From: Oxytricha trifallax
Taxonomy: Eukaryota > Ciliophora > Spirotrichea > Sporadotrichida > Oxytrichidae
DNA: 64,000 nt
Direction: 5' to 3'
Assembly (NCBI GenBank): GCA_000711775.1
Contig: ARYC01001995.1
Coordinates: forward strand, 30,114 to 94,113
Shown here in pieces: positions 47,058 through 60,505 of the stretch (position 1 is the first letter of the stretch; every line of letters begins with the position of its first letter). The notes under the pieces are model-generated. The model had not been told where the DNA came from. It saw nothing but the letters and a program-made list of their open reading frames with translations, and ran no database searches. Position numbers and translations under genes: made by a program.

Positions 47058-48619
47058 ATGCTAAAACAAATATTTTCATCTAAAAAGCCATATGCAACAT
47101 TCAAAGAAGTGGGCTATGATAAGGCAGTTGATTTTTTATTAATAAATTTACATATTCAGTCTAATTAATTTAAAATCTAAATACATGAATATAAAATCAT
47201 AAATTATCAACATTATAGTTTAATTACAAAAATGATTTAACTCTGAAATTCTACTAGAGATGGGTACTTCCACAAGATATAAAGCTCGGTTCCCTGAGAG
47301 ATATAAAAAATAAAGAGTTTTTAGTGCGACGCAAGCTTCTCAACGCTTACCAAAAAGATTAACTTTTGCAATCAAGTAGTGATGCAGAAGCTGAAAAGCT
47401 CAATAAATTGGCAAAAATCACATCAATTAAAACGATGTACACATTTACACATACTACAGATAGGCATGCAGAAATGTATAATTTTAGGACTCATAATTTC
47501 CCAAAAAGTTATGAAGAGAGAGATACCACACTGGAATATGTTAATGATCCAGATGGTTCTTATAAGATGAATACATAGAGATTTCTTTTATGTAATTCTA
47601 ATGAATTAATGTAATTAATCAAATAAAGGATATTTTAATGCTGCTTGCTAATTTTAATTTCCATTTAAAGGCATGTTAATGCTATTACTAGTTGTTGGGG
47701 TATATCTCCGCAAAAAGGAAAAACTTGTTGAAGAATTCGATAGATAAAAACGTTTTGAGCAACGAGCTATGCAAAACACAGAAATAGAGGAGTTTTTCAA
47801 TAAAAAAGTCAAATTCCAACTTTATGACCTCAGTGACAACAAATTTACAGAAAAAGATTTGCAGTAAAGAGTGTAAATGATATTGAACATTTATTTCTTA
47901 ATCTATAAATGAATTAAGTAATTTTGATTTAAAAATAGAATGAATTGTATTAAAAATAAGGAGTGTACACCGTGTTCTGGTATGATGCAAAGATGAAAAA
48001 TTATTTGACGTTTTTGGAATACCTCCAAAAGAAGAAATTTATTCAGGCAAGCATAGATGCATACCTAATCGTTGATAAAAAAGAGTACCTTACGAATATT
48101 GAGAAAATTAAGAGTGAAAGTAAGGATGAAAAGCTCTTAAAATTAATTATACAGTAGTGTTTAATTGTAATTAAAAAAATAAAAATAATTATAGAAATTA
48201 ACTCAAGAATCAGATGTTAATATTATTTAAGAAGCAACTTTCAGATTCAGAATAACTTTTGCGTACTTTTTCTTCAGAAAATATTGAAAATGAATCAAAT
48301 TAAGAGGATCATTTATTAGAATATTTTTTTAACCATTTAGTTAGATTTCTTAATCAAATAAATTATATAGACCAATATGCCCTTATTTTTATAATTAATT
48401 ATATTTAATCATGAAAACCAGTCCCCTGTTTCCCAAGATAAGCTAGAACTTGACTTGAAAAAGAGTTTTTTCTACGTTATCAATCCAGAGGGTAGAATTA
48501 TAGATTGTGCAAAAATTTACAGTTTTTTGCATGAAGACAACATTCACAAACGTATAACTGCTAAAATCTCAAAAGACATAGATGATAGAATTACAAAGAA
48601 ATCGCCTGAGACACAGTGA
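47058..48619 (+). CDS. Unknown protein with one membrane segment
   Basis: Starts MLKQIFSSKKPYATFKE. After a likely GT-AG intron (acceptor before 47258) it reads WVLPQDIKLGSLRDIKNKEF, KLNKLAKITSIKTMYTFTH and FPKSYEERDTTLEYVND. A hydrophobic segment (MLMLLLVVGVYL, near 47672) is followed by a basic coiled stretch (RKKEKLVEEFDRQKRFEQRA), VYTVFWYDAKMKNYLTF, and a last piece FFYVINPEGRIIDCAKIYSF ending TKKSPETQ at TGA. Several inserts interrupt the reading (about 47571-47670, 47880-47955, 48155-48215, 48240-48420) and were not placed exactly. The last part has the look of a thioredoxin-like strand (VINPEGRIID), but I cannot assign a family. Confidence 0.55.
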
Positions 48620-48743
48620 GAAAATAAATTTTTGCTTATATATTAAAGAATCTGTAAAGTTAATTTAAATTTTAATTAGAAATATTATACGATACTGTTA
48701 ATATTGATAAAGTATTGATTGGAAAATCAAATAAAATTCCATA

Positions 48744-50378
48744 ATGAGCATTTTTATAAAAGAATTTACTCAAGGCAAAAATAAAAATAAAAACAAAATT
48801 AAGGTACTTCACTTTTTATCAAAATATTAAGGAGAATCGCTTATACATGAAAAAATTTAAATCATTCTTAATTTATGATTTAAAATTTTAATAAAAAACA
48901 ATTCTGCTTTATTTTCAAATTTACCTCCAATAAAATATAAGATCAATTTTATATAATTTAAAAAGAATATTAATCAGAAATATTAGAATTATTTTACCAT
49001 GATAAAATCAGTTAATAAGAAAGTTGACAATTAATTTATTTTAAACATGATAAGAGACCTGAACCCATAATAATAAGTAAAGCCAATCTTCTCTGATAAT
49101 TTTTAATATATTAAATATACATTTAATTATATTTCCTTAAAAATAGAAAAATTATCTGATCAATCTAGAAATGTAATGAAAAATAAATTTTTATCTTCGC
49201 CAACAAAAATAACATTAAAGAAGTCACAAATTAAAGTTATGGGAACAATTCATACTTAGAGAAATAAAGATTTCTTAAATTATTTATAATCAGTATTTTA
49301 ATATACTTGAATAATTTCAAATAGGATTATAATATTATTTTTTAGATTCGAAGAAATATTTTTAAAATGACTGCACTTCTTAGAATACTTTGTTAAGAAA
49401 TGATTTGTATGTTTTATAATATAGTATATTATTATTCTAAATAAAATTTCTATAATTTGTAGAATTTATTTTGATATAAAAATGAAATGACAGCGACATA
49501 AATAAATTCCCTCTAAAATAAAATGCGTTGGAGAGTAATTTTTTCATTTTCAAAGATTTATGTAAAACATAAGATTCATAAATCAAGAATCCAATAATAA
49601 AATTGAAGCAATCAAAGAATGAAATAAATATTAAGAATGTTATTGAAAGATAAAAGGTATAGAGATCTATTACTCTGAATTCTAACATGCTCAAGACTAT
49701 ATTAAACCTTTTATAATATTTACTTAATATATTCTTGGATTAAAAATAGAAAAATATATTTATAGTTAATTAGATTGTATTTCAAATATTTAAAATTATT
49801 TTTTAATGAAAAATTCTATATTTAATTTATTATCCATAATTATATTTTAAATAATTATTTAGAAGAAAAAAGGTTTATAAAAAAGGGAGAACGGCAATAA
49901 TATCGATTTAAAGTCTATTAAGTAAGAAGAAAATTAATAAAATTTCAGCAAAAATGCATTTATTCAACAAGATGAATAAATAGATCTATTTTAAATTGAA
50001 AATCATAAAAATCAAGTTAATAGTTTATAACAGGACTATGAAAAATCACAATCATTTTAAAGTGTAGAGACTAGGTCTAGCTCTGATCTAAAAACTTCCT
50101 AATTGAAAAGTTTAAAATAGTTATATTAATCTATAATTGTAAAAAGTGATAAACAAACAAAGTACGCTACAAACAGTTTCAAGAATTACTTAATCACAGA
50201 CTAAATTTAAAACAGAAACATACTTCAAAATAATGTATATTCCAATAATAAAAGCACTTTATTCTCGAGAGACAGATAAAGTGCAGGTCCAACCATTTCA
50301 TTAATTCGATCTCATACCCATGATTACCTGTCGCTTTCTCCAGTTAGATCTCCAATCAGAACTGAGTTTAATTTATGA
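48744..50378 (+). CDS. Low-complexity Ser/Asn/Gln-rich protein, unknown
   Basis: Probable start MSIFIKEFTQGKNKNKN, followed by a possible GT donor. Pieces downstream read KLSDQSRNVMKNKFLSSPTK and TLKKSQIKVMGTIHTQ, then from about 49890 a continuous Gln/Ser/Asn-rich frame: NAFIQQDEQIDLFQIENH, ETRSSSDLKTSQLKS, and an end STLFSRDRQSAGPTISLIRS with LSLSPVRSPIRTEF before TGA. The Ser-Pro sites near the C-terminus could be phosphorylation sites. Middle inserts are not resolved. It converges on the thioesterase with 65 bp between stops. Confidence 0.45.
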
Positions 50379-50443
50379 AAATATTTTCAATTATTTTAGC
50401 AATTCAAATAAATAGATTAAGAGTAAATATATGATTTATTATA

Positions 50444-51215
50444 TCAAACCATATTAGATGTTAAAAACTCTTTGATTTTAGCTATTTCAAGTGGACTGAC
50501 TGAATGTCCAAGGAAATCTTCATTTATAAATCTTACATTTTCAAATCCTGCTGCCTTAAGTTGATCGTATGATTTATGAGCTTTGCCTTCATCAATGACT
50601 TCATCGTCTTTTCCATGATAAGCGAACAACTTCAAATGTTTCTTTTTGTTCTCATAAACTCCATCCTGATCTTCTTAGATCATTTCAAGCATGAATGGGA
50701 ATACATGACCACTTAAAGCTAGTACACCTCCTAAAATGTGTTCTGAAGATAGTGCACAGTGAATTGCCATGCAAGCTCCTTGTGAGAATCCTCCGATAAA
50801 TATCTTAGAGTAATCGTTATTCAGGTCAGCTACTTCTTATGAAATTACAGATAAAACTCTCTTGGTACTTTTTTACACTTAAGTCTCATCAAACCTTATG
50901 TCTTTGCCGAGACTCATAATATCATACCAAGAGTTCATCTTCATGCCACCATTGCATGTTACTGCCTGTGAAGGTGCATTAAGTAATACAACTTTAGTGT
51001 TCTAAAATTTAAGAATGTTTATTATTAATTTGATAGCATACTTGATTTGGCACAATTGAGTTTGAAGAGTAGAAGAAATCCAAAAATCCATTTGCAGAGT
51101 CACCGAGACCATGCATCCATATCATTGTATATTTGTGTTCAGCAACTGGTTGCAAGTAAATATCCCATTATTTCATGGTTTTGACATACCCATACTTCGC
51201 GTTTGCAGTCTCCAT
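50444..51215 (-). CDS. Acyl-protein thioesterase / carboxylesterase (LYPLA-like), copy 1
   Basis: An alpha/beta hydrolase removing fatty acyl groups from proteins or lysophospholipids. 243 residues after removing one 40-bp GT-AG intron (51002-51041); no IES. Motifs: TMIWMHGLGDSANGFLDFF (oxyanion loop), NTKVVLLNAPSQAVTCNGG, NSWYDIMSLG, the nucleophile elbow IFIGGFSQGACMAIH (GxSxG), VLALSGHVFPF, LKLFAYHGKDDEVI (catalytic Asp), and DFLGHSVSPLEI (catalytic His). The triad is complete. Length and order match the phospholipase/carboxylesterase family. Confidence 0.93.
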
Positions 51216-53652
51216 TGTTATAATTAAGATTATAAATATATTCAAAATCATGATAGATTTATAATCGCTATAATATACATCAATTATACTTACTTTGTAA
51301 AATTAAAATTAATATAAACTGATAGTGCAAGGGACTTAAATATGTAAAATATTATTGAACAGATGAAAAATTAACATAAATATCTTGATAACTAGCTTTT
51401 GAAAAATTAGAATGTGAACTCAGATAATCATGCTTTTTAATATAATTCCCAATAACTTAATGATAAAAATGTCTATCCCTCTGATTTGCTTTATACTTTT
51501 AATATTTATAAAATTCTTTCATAATTTTACTTTTATTTTCTATTTTTAGATTTGCGAATAGTCCAGTCTTCTTAAAACTTAACTAGATAGCAATCTTAAT
51601 TATAATAAATAAAAACATATCATCAAAAAACTACTCCCTCGACAACTACTCACTAGTCAAAAGATTTAAAATTTTACCTTGAAACTGAATTTAATATACC
51701 TTAAGCAGCAGCTCTTAAAAATAAATAAGGGTGGGGGGAAGTATACCGGACAAGAAAATCTTACAATATATAATTTATTGAATTCTTATTTAAAATTTAT
51801 ATAAATTTAATTTAAAATTTAAGCAGTTATTTAGGGGATATATACAACATCCTTTAAATCTTTATAAATATAAGGCCAAGTAGTTGTCGAGTATAATTAC
51901 TCTTAATAGTGTTATTTAAATAAAAAAGATTTTATAAACAATTTATTCATTTTAACATATATCAAAATGCATTTGCTAAGTAAAGTTAATGTTTAAAGAG
52001 TAAATATAGAAAAGTTCAGCATTAATTAGCTAGCATATCCTGAAGTTCATTTAAGTCAAATTATTAAAGCTACTTGTTATTAGAAAAAATAATTTACTAA
52101 AAATATTTGAGATAAAAATTGAAAAATAATTACTTGCCTGGTCCCTAAAATTTTTATTTTATCATAAGACTTGCTCGGAAACTTCCCCCCCACATAAATC
52201 CAAAACTGTACTTGAACAGTCAGCTCCCTAGCCCAAGAAACGCAGGACTTTGAAAGATAGACGTAGAAATAATGTTGGTAGCTCCTCATAGAATAAATCA
52301 TCTCAAAACACTGTGAATTATTTTTATTAAATTAAAAATTGGAAAAAAGTTGTAAAAAAAAATACATAATTTATTTTATAAACTTTAACACAAGCTAAAA
52401 TATTGAAAACAGCAAATATCTGAATAAAAGTAATTCTCAGTAAAATATAATGCAAAGTGTTAATTTAAATCATTATTGTAAACAATGATAATAAATTGGA
52501 AATATAATTATAAAATAAAACATATTATAAAAACCAAACATCCAATTAAAACTAATAAACAAAATGTTTAAAGCTAAGATTAAAACAAAATTATATCAAT
52601 TTTTTGTATGATAATTTAAAAAAGTTTCAACTTTAATCAACATTAAGAAATCTTTTTATTAAATTTTACTTTTAATTATATTATTTTTTTGATGAAATAG
52701 CTTTTGCATGAAATATACATATTAATAATAAAATATAAGTAAATTAAAAGAGAAGGAGTAATCACTCAGAATCATTTTTAAATTAAGTTATAATAATTAA
52801 AATTTAAATTTTCTTATTTTATATAATTAATTCATTTTACTATCAAGATATTTTTAGTTTTTATCTAAAAAAGGAAAAATTTATCGTAATATTTTCTTCT
52901 GAAACTTATGATGTTTTCTTGCTCCTTAAAATCAATAAAAATTCAAAACAAAAATTAGAATAAAAAACACATAAGTTTCTTAATCTTATTTTACTTATTT
53001 TAAATCATATATGATAAATATAATTGATTTAATTATATTTCTTCAATAATTCAATAATTTCTTAATGTAATTATTTTAATTTTGAAATATTTCTGCTTTA
53101 TCAATAACAAATTACTTAAAACAATAGAATTAAGGTGCTGAGTAAGATTTTAAATTAAAAATGAGAAATATTACTTTTTATATTACTGATACAAAATCAA
53201 ACTATAACAAATTATTTACGTATTATATTATTTAATTTTTTTAAATATTGATTTATTTCTACTACTATGAATTAAAAAAGTTTAATATATTATCTATTAT
53301 TAAAGATAAAATTAAATAAGATTTTTTTTTAAATAAAGCAAATTTCATGATAAAAATAAGTTTAAGGATTTTATAAAATTAAAAATTAAAAAAGTATCAA
53401 AATTTACAATCAGATCTATTAAATCTATTGTTGTTAAGTTCGTAAGAACCATTATGCTAAAAATAATTATTGCTTTTCATACACATTATCAACTATAAAT
53501 ATATGCAAACCTTATTTTTTCCATTCATTATTTTGTTATTATCGGATTTTCATAACTTTATGCCTAGATATATCTTTATCTCAGAAAATTTTGAATATTA
53601 TGTAATTATTTGATAGAAATATATTTAAAATTTAATCAATAGCAATATTTTA
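51216..53652. other. Intergenic DNA between thioesterase paralogs
   Basis: About 2.4 kb, AT-rich. It contains the MITE-like element at 51729-52193; otherwise I see no coding or RNA signal. Confidence 0.6.
51729..52193. mobile_element. MITE-like element, G-run ends (copy 2)
   Basis: Inverted ends GTGGGGGGAAGTATACC and GTGGGGGGGAAGTTTCC, followed by GGACAAG and GAGCAAG. The flanks ATAAATAA and ATAAATCC share six of eight bases. The end motif GGGGGGAAGT matches the element at 14236-14619. Confidence 0.75.
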
Positions 53653-54811
53653 TCATGATTTCATAACAGTGCCTAAGAATTTTCTAATTTTTCCAATTTC
53701 TGTAGGACTAACTTTTAAAATATTAATAAACATGTGCTAAATGGTAAGTTATCATTAATTTTTTAATTAAAATGAACTTTATAGTTTAAATATTTTTAAT
53801 TAACTGTATGTCCTAATGAATTAGAAAAATTTATGGTATTTCAAGAGATGCTTTAAATAAATCAATTCGCAATCATTTAAATTAAAAAATAGATTTTTTT
53901 TAACTTAAGAATCCTAAATAAAAGAATTAGAATGTAACTCTAAAAATAAATTTTATTTTCCTAAATCTTCACTAAAATACTATAGTTTTGTAAATCCAAT
54001 CTTTTTCAATCTATCATAAGTCTTCCTCGCCCACACTTCCTATATAATGTAATCTTGCTTCCCATGATAAGCGAAAATTGAAATTTGTTTCAATTTATCA
54101 AAGGTAGATTTATTAATTCTATTCTATTCAAATTGTTCTATTATAGAAGGAAGAGCATGCCCACTAAGTGCTACTACCCCACCAATTCTATCTTTATAAG
54201 ATAGTGCACTTTTGAATTTGAATAATTAGTAAGAAAATAAGTTTAATTGGTATAGATCATTACAAATTTTAAGATTAACTTTCAATAGCAATGCAGCAAC
54301 CCTGAGAAATTCCACCTATAAATATCTTGGTTGAATCATTTCCCAAAAGTTAAGCTTCCTCTTTGATCACTCCTTAAATTCTTTGAGCACTCTGTGTAAT
54401 TTGATGCTCGTTGTATTTTAGACTTCCGCCAGAGTATATGATATCATACCATGAGTTTATGTGAGCACCCCCTTTGATTGAGACTGCTTAAGTAGGGGCA
54501 TTAAGCAATATTACTTTTGTATTCTATTAAAAAGTACATTGTTAATTTCAATTTTAACCAAATCTAAGAATGTAAAACGAAAATAAATCAGTTGTTTTAT
54601 CAATCTGTTAGAAAATTCTCTAAATACTTACTTAATTTGGAATTACTGTCAAGGGAGTATTGAAAATTTGTAAGAACGCCTATGCCGACATACCCAGTCC
54701 ATGCATCCATATAAACGTGAATTTATGTTCTGCTAATGGCTGTAAGTAAATATCTCTATCTTTGGTCACCATAGTGAAGCCTTGTTTCATTGAGCTTAAT
54801 GCAGATTTCAT
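53653..54811 (-). CDS. Acyl-protein thioesterase / carboxylesterase, copy 2 (with IESs)
   Basis: Paralog of the gene at 50444-51215. Starts MKSALSSMKQGFTMV; FTFIWMHGLGMSAQAFL forms the oxyanion loop. A GT-AG intron (54524-54631) sits at exactly the paralog's intron position (after IPNQ, before NTKV). The nucleophile elbow is IFIGGISQGCCIAIE, followed by IGGVVALSGHALP, ISIFAYHGKQDYII (catalytic Asp), EDLGHTVSPTEI (catalytic His), and the end KIRKFLGTVMKS before TGA. Removing three IESs and the intron leaves 741 bp, exactly 246 residues. All triad residues are present, so it looks functional after rearrangement. Confidence 0.92.
53714..53805. other. IES, 92 bp, pointer TAACT, in thioesterase copy 2
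   Basis: TAACT at 53709-53713 and 53801-53805. On the minus strand removal joins LGHTV to SPTEIGKIRKF, matching LGHSVSPLEI of the paralog. Confidence 0.92.
53817..53964. other. IES, 148 bp, pointer TCCTAA, in thioesterase copy 2
   Basis: TCCTAA at 53811-53816 and 53959-53964. Removal joins YFSEDLG to HTVSP. Together with the neighbouring IES it isolates a 16-bp coding segment at 53801-53816. Confidence 0.9.
54213..54282. other. IES, 70 bp, pointer ACTTT, in thioesterase copy 2
   Basis: ACTTT at 54208-54212 and 54278-54282. Removal joins GCCIAIES to ALSYKDRIGG, aligning with ACMAIHCALSSEHILGG of the paralog. Confidence 0.92.
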
Positions 54812-57800
54812 TATAAGTAGATAAATGAGTGTTTTTAGAAATAAATTATGATAATTGTATTACATGTCTTTAAATATAGATAAAAAAATATTTTTAATAT
54901 ATGATTTGGTTAAGTTATTTACACTTTGTGACATTCATTTTTATCAGATTTTACAATGATTTTAAATAATCATAAATTGATAGTGTTTTTTTAGGTATAA
55001 TGATTAATGGAATTAATTAATATGGATATACGATTTTAAATATATAATTTCTGTTTTATAATAATTGTGAAATAAATTATAGGTTATAGGCTTCAGTAAT
55101 ACAGTATAAGACTCTATTAAAATTTTATTGAGTGTTTCAAGGAATAAGGTGAAAATAATATTGCTAAAGTTATTATTTGATATAATATATAATCATATTG
55201 TAAATTTGATTCTAATTGTTTTTCTTCAATTTATTAATCATTACAATTAACTAAAAATATATAGAAACTTAAAATCTCCTATTTTTAGCTGTTTTTACTT
55301 TTTTCTTTTAAATTATACTCAACTAATATGAATAGGGATAAAAATTAAATAGGTTACTTAATTTACTAATTTATATAATTATTAATTATTAATTTAAGAA
55401 TATATTATTTCTTTTCATAATTATATATAATTAATTCTCTACTAAAATTAAAGTTTGATTAAATATAATTAAATCTTAGGATTATATTCAGTATTAGTTA
55501 TAACCTCTGTTTTAAATATTTAAAAATAACTTTCAGATGTTAATCGAATATATATGCAAGTTATGAATTTTTTTAAATATAAATATTAAGAAAATTTATA
55601 AATAAATTAAATTTATAAATAAATTCAATTTATTTGTTATAAATTATAATTTTGATTTAATTTATTTAAATTTACTTAATTTATGAATTTCAAAGAAGAT
55701 TTTTAAATATATTTATTTTCATTTGTGAATGCCTTCAGTCAGTTATTACTAGCTATACTATTATTGAATTTAATTTAATAATTTTTTTATTTTAAATATA
55801 ATGTTATAAGCATTGATACTTTAATTAAAACACAATTATTTTATATATTTAATAATATTGAGTTTGTCAGTCAAATTATTGCTAGTTCATCTGCTTTAAG
55901 ATGTCAATATAAATAATATTTGAATATAAAAATAAATTATATTTTGTGATAGATTTAAATTAAAATTTTTTTCTCAAAATTGAATTAAATTTGATAGTAT
56001 TTATATCAATATAGACTTCTTGACTTTAATTTCCGTAATTAGTTAGAGACAATACACTACTAATTAATTTAATTATAACACAGTTTTAGACTTCGTTAAT
56101 TCAACTATTATATAATCATCATATATATGAAATGTTTTAGGGATAAAATTTTGATAGAAATAAAATATCTGCAAACTTAATAATCTCAATAATAAAAAAC
56201 TTCAAAAATTCTAATATAAAAATATTTAAAGTCAGATTGCTCCTTTTATTACTGAATTATGAAGAATATTTTTGTTTTAAATAGCCTCTTTAACTTACTA
56301 AAAAAAGGAAAATTTCATCATTCTTTTGGAATTTAATAGTCATAAAGCTTCATTAAAAAATCCTACATAAATAAATACAATATAACAAACAATTATATAT
56401 GAAATTACTATAAAGATTACTCTTAATGAGAATCTATCCATAATTCTCTTTACAAATCTATAAATTCTCTAATACTTTCGAAGAGATAAATAGAAATATA
56501 AAGAATTTAGCAAATCTAGTAAATAATAAATTCATTTTACCTTTTGGTGCTCACTTATTTACAGACGTCCATTTATTGAATCAGTCAGAGAATTTGCGTA
56601 CCTTCATTATTTATTTATTTTCCTTTTAAGAAAGTTTCTGCTATAATATTTCAAATCACTCATTATATTCATCAATTTAATGGAATTAAAATGATCATTT
56701 ATAATAATTTTGCCTATATAACCCTTTATGGTCCTAATCATCTCATTCTTTAAAAGATTTAAAAAAAATCAAAATAAATTATTTTTGATAAACTAAATAC
56801 ATAGTGAAGTGCTAAATAATAACTTGTATAAAAAACCGCTTTGATCCTAACAGCTTTTTTTGATGTATTTAATTATAATATTCGTAATTAGAAGCTTATA
56901 AATTTTAGTTATTATTTTGAAAAGTCAAGGCATCCCTACTCTTAATATACTATTGATTTTTTAATGAACTTTAGTTGTTTTACGAAGCAATACTCGCAAG
57001 AATATTTAATTAAATTAATTTAGAATAATATATAGCTAATTAAATTTAAATATTTTGTTAATCGATATGTTAATGCAGATTTAAGGAAGTCTAATTTAAA
57101 TTTTATTTAAAAAAAATATTTATAATATATAAATACAAACATAATTTATACCGAACCCTTGCCCTAAATTACTACCTTTATTTTGATGCAAAACTTGTGT
57201 AACTTTAGTAGAATAAAATCCCAAATATTATTTTTTTCAATTTTTATCGAAATGACTAAAAATATTAAAAATTATTAACTAATATATATATTTGTTTAAT
57301 GTTAATTTAGTTGTCTTATATCTAAATCATGTAAGAATCAAATTTATTCAATTATATCAGTCTCTTAAACTTAGTTATAAATAAAATTTTTTGAAATTAA
57401 TGACAAAAAATATGCATGAAATAATTACAGTAAAGGATTTTATTTATCAAATAAATACGAACTAAAAATTAAATGACCGATTATAATAAATTAAACTGTA
57501 TTAATTTGGGATAGGGGGTTTTGAATAAGGTTAATAACTATTATTTTATAATTATTAATTTTAGGGTTGAGATTATTAGAAGAGATATTAAAAGATAACA
57601 TAATTTTATAGTTTAAATAATTTAAAGATAAAGTTTCATTTGTTCACCAAATAAATTCATATGTTATATAGAATTTTATATAGCAATAAAAATTTTGATT
57701 TTACTGTTACGAGTAAGTTTAAACTGGCGTAATCATCGATTAATTATTATTTTGCATTCCAAGATTGAATCCATGTCTCTAACTTTATCATAGAATTTTA

Positions 57801-60505
57801 ATTTAAAAAAAAAATGTTTATTATATAAATTTTAAATTAAAATCCTAAACTTAACATTTAGGATTAAGATTATTGATTGGAGTGGTTTAGAGTTATTTAT
57901 GGGAGAGGTTAGAATGGATTACTTTAATTTTTCTTAAATTACTAGCCTCCCTATAAGTTGATTTATCCTTCGCAAGTAATTGTGCTCAACTGAAAAATAT
58001 AATTACTTAAAAAAGGAAAATGCTATATTCTAAATATGAACTTTTCATTCATTAATAAAACTGATATTTTGGGAATTGTTGATCTTTCTAAGAACTTGGG
58101 AATATTATAATATACAATTTAATACAATGTTTCAAATAAAAATTTATATTAAGTATTAAATATCAAGTGGTGATTTGGAGTGTTATCTTGTATTTTTATA
58201 ATAAATTTATATGGTTATACATTTAAAAATAAATAAGCTTGTTAGGTAGAATTTGAATCAATATTGTTAGTCTGCAAACGTTCCTAGCAGATTCCATAGA
58301 TGCTTGCATCGTTCAATATTTTTAAAAATATTTTAAATCTCTGAAAAACTTAAATAAATTTATTAAAAAACAAATAAAATTAGTCCAGTAATATTATAAA
58401 ATGGTATTCAATCAACTTTTTGTTTTATTTTTAAGCACTTCTTTGATTAAATATAATAACACATCAATATGGATAACAATAATAATAATTTAAGAAAAAG
58501 ATTTTGACATAAAAATTTTAATAAATTTTAGTTTTTTTGTTTATTTCCCGTATTAATATAAATTCCAATATTAATATAAATCTAGCTAAGTATAATAATT
58601 AAATATATTCATAATTATGATTGTTGTGAATACTTGGTTATTGCTGTGTGTAACTAGCGTATGGAAGCTATTTTTATAATTAATTGTGGTCATAATGAGG
58701 CAAATTGTTTCTCTTTACTTATAATGTACTCTATTCACCTTATAAATAACTATTTTATTTTATAGTTTGTAGATTCTTAAAATAAAAAAGCTTTATTTAC
58801 TTAAAAATAAGGTTAGCTTTGGTGGTGGGATAACTGTGGCTAGGGGAAGCTAAATTTTTCTATTCCTCCTGTTTGTTATAAATATTGCTAGTCCTGCTTT
58901 TTATTTAAAATAGTAAAATATATAATATGATAAAGTGAGTAAGTAATTCATACTAGATTAAACAAAATCCTTTGCCAATTTGATCTAATATGAATAAGTT
59001 CTAGTAAAACAAATGCACATACAACAAAGGAATTTTAAAATTAGATTTTCTATTTGAAATTTAATTAGGGGTAAGTCAAGTTTAATAAATCTGTAAGTTA
59101 ATGCTGTTAATAAAATATTTTTAAGCATACTAATAGCTTTATTGAATTAACTGTGATAAGTTTACTCGATTTATCAATAGTTTTTAAATTAATCAAAAAT
59201 TTTGTCATTAAATTAAAAAGGACCTTTATTTTTTAAAAAATTAAATAACAAAACTCTCTACAAAATTTGTGAATTGCAGAATATAGTAGAGAAAAGTTCA
59301 TATATTAAACAAAATTAACAAAAAATAGATAATAATAGTGTCAATTATTTTCAATTGGAATATGAGGCATGAATAATTTGAGTACTCTTATTTTTTGAAA
59401 ACTTAACATTGTAGTTTTTTTTTTCCACTATTTCAAACATCTTCTAAATAAATATTTGGTTATATTTAGAATTTTATATAGACATCTTGAAATTATAAAA
59501 TTAAATTTAATCCATACCATATCATTCCTGCTTGGTCTCAAAATTATTTTTATTATTATTACATTAATAGAATCAATAAGTGGTTAATTTTATAAATTAT
59601 TATTACAAATTAAATTTTTATTAATAATTTAATTTAATAATAAAACATTTTTAAGTAAATTATAAAATAAATTCTTTTATAATTAGGTAATATTTAATTC
59701 TGTTGTGCTACTGAGATTGTTAAAATTATTATTGCTATGTAAATTTAGAATTAAAAGAATCTTAAAATCTTAATTAATTTTATTTTTTAGATATTATACT
59801 TTCTACATTTATTAAACAAATGATGATGATGATTTTTAGCCATTGAATTAATTACGGGAGGTTATCAACCGTTTATATGAATTAACATCAAACCTTTCAA
59901 AGTACTCTCGGACTAACACTTGACTTCTGAGTTCCTATGTGCTTTGTAGTAAGGGCATTTCTGTGTTGGCCCAAACCCCAGGTTATCTCGATCAGTGCAT
60001 TTATTAAACAAAAATTCTCACTCTCTACACTAGATTATTTATTATCTCTTTGAATTTTTTAATATTTTTTTCCTCTATTAATAGATAGAATTAGTGATAT
60101 TAATTTCTATTTAAATTTTTAAATTGCTTATTCATTAAATAATTTCATAAATTAAAGAAATATCTCCAAATTATCTGTCAAATAAAGAACATATTTCAAA
60201 AGACTTAATAAAATTAGAGCTTTCTAATATATATAAAAACAACAACGCAAATTATAACTTATCGTAACTTAATGAAGAATTTTTAAAATTTTAATCTTAT
60301 TATATTAGCAATGAAAAAATATTAGTTATAAGCTTTTTTTCTATTTAATATAATTCAATGTCATTTTATAAGAGGAATGATTTTCTAAATATAACTTAAA
60401 GAAAAAAATAACATGAAGAGATAGAGTAATTTTAATTTAATTTTTTCTCAATCTAAATTCAAAATTTTAATATAATCATTCATTTGGTTAGTGGAAAAAA
60501 CATTC
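54812..60505. other. Long AT-rich region without recognisable genes
   Basis: About 5.7 kb with scattered A/T runs and no convincing reading frame on either strand. Slightly less AT-rich patches at about 58620-58900 have no identifiable content. The 5S-like patch near 59860-59995 is listed separately. Confidence 0.55.
59860..59995 (-). ncRNA. Possible 5S rRNA-like sequence or relic
   Basis: A less AT-rich patch of about 135 bp. On the minus strand GGCCA is followed after about 30 bases by GAACTCAGAAGTCAAG, and then by GAGAGTACTTTGAAAGG. Order and spacing recall eukaryotic 5S rRNA (GGCCA, GAACTCxGAAGTTAAG, AGTACT), but the region that should hold the last promoter box is degenerate. It could be a pseudogene, a 5S-derived repeat, or coincidence. 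Confidence 0.25.
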
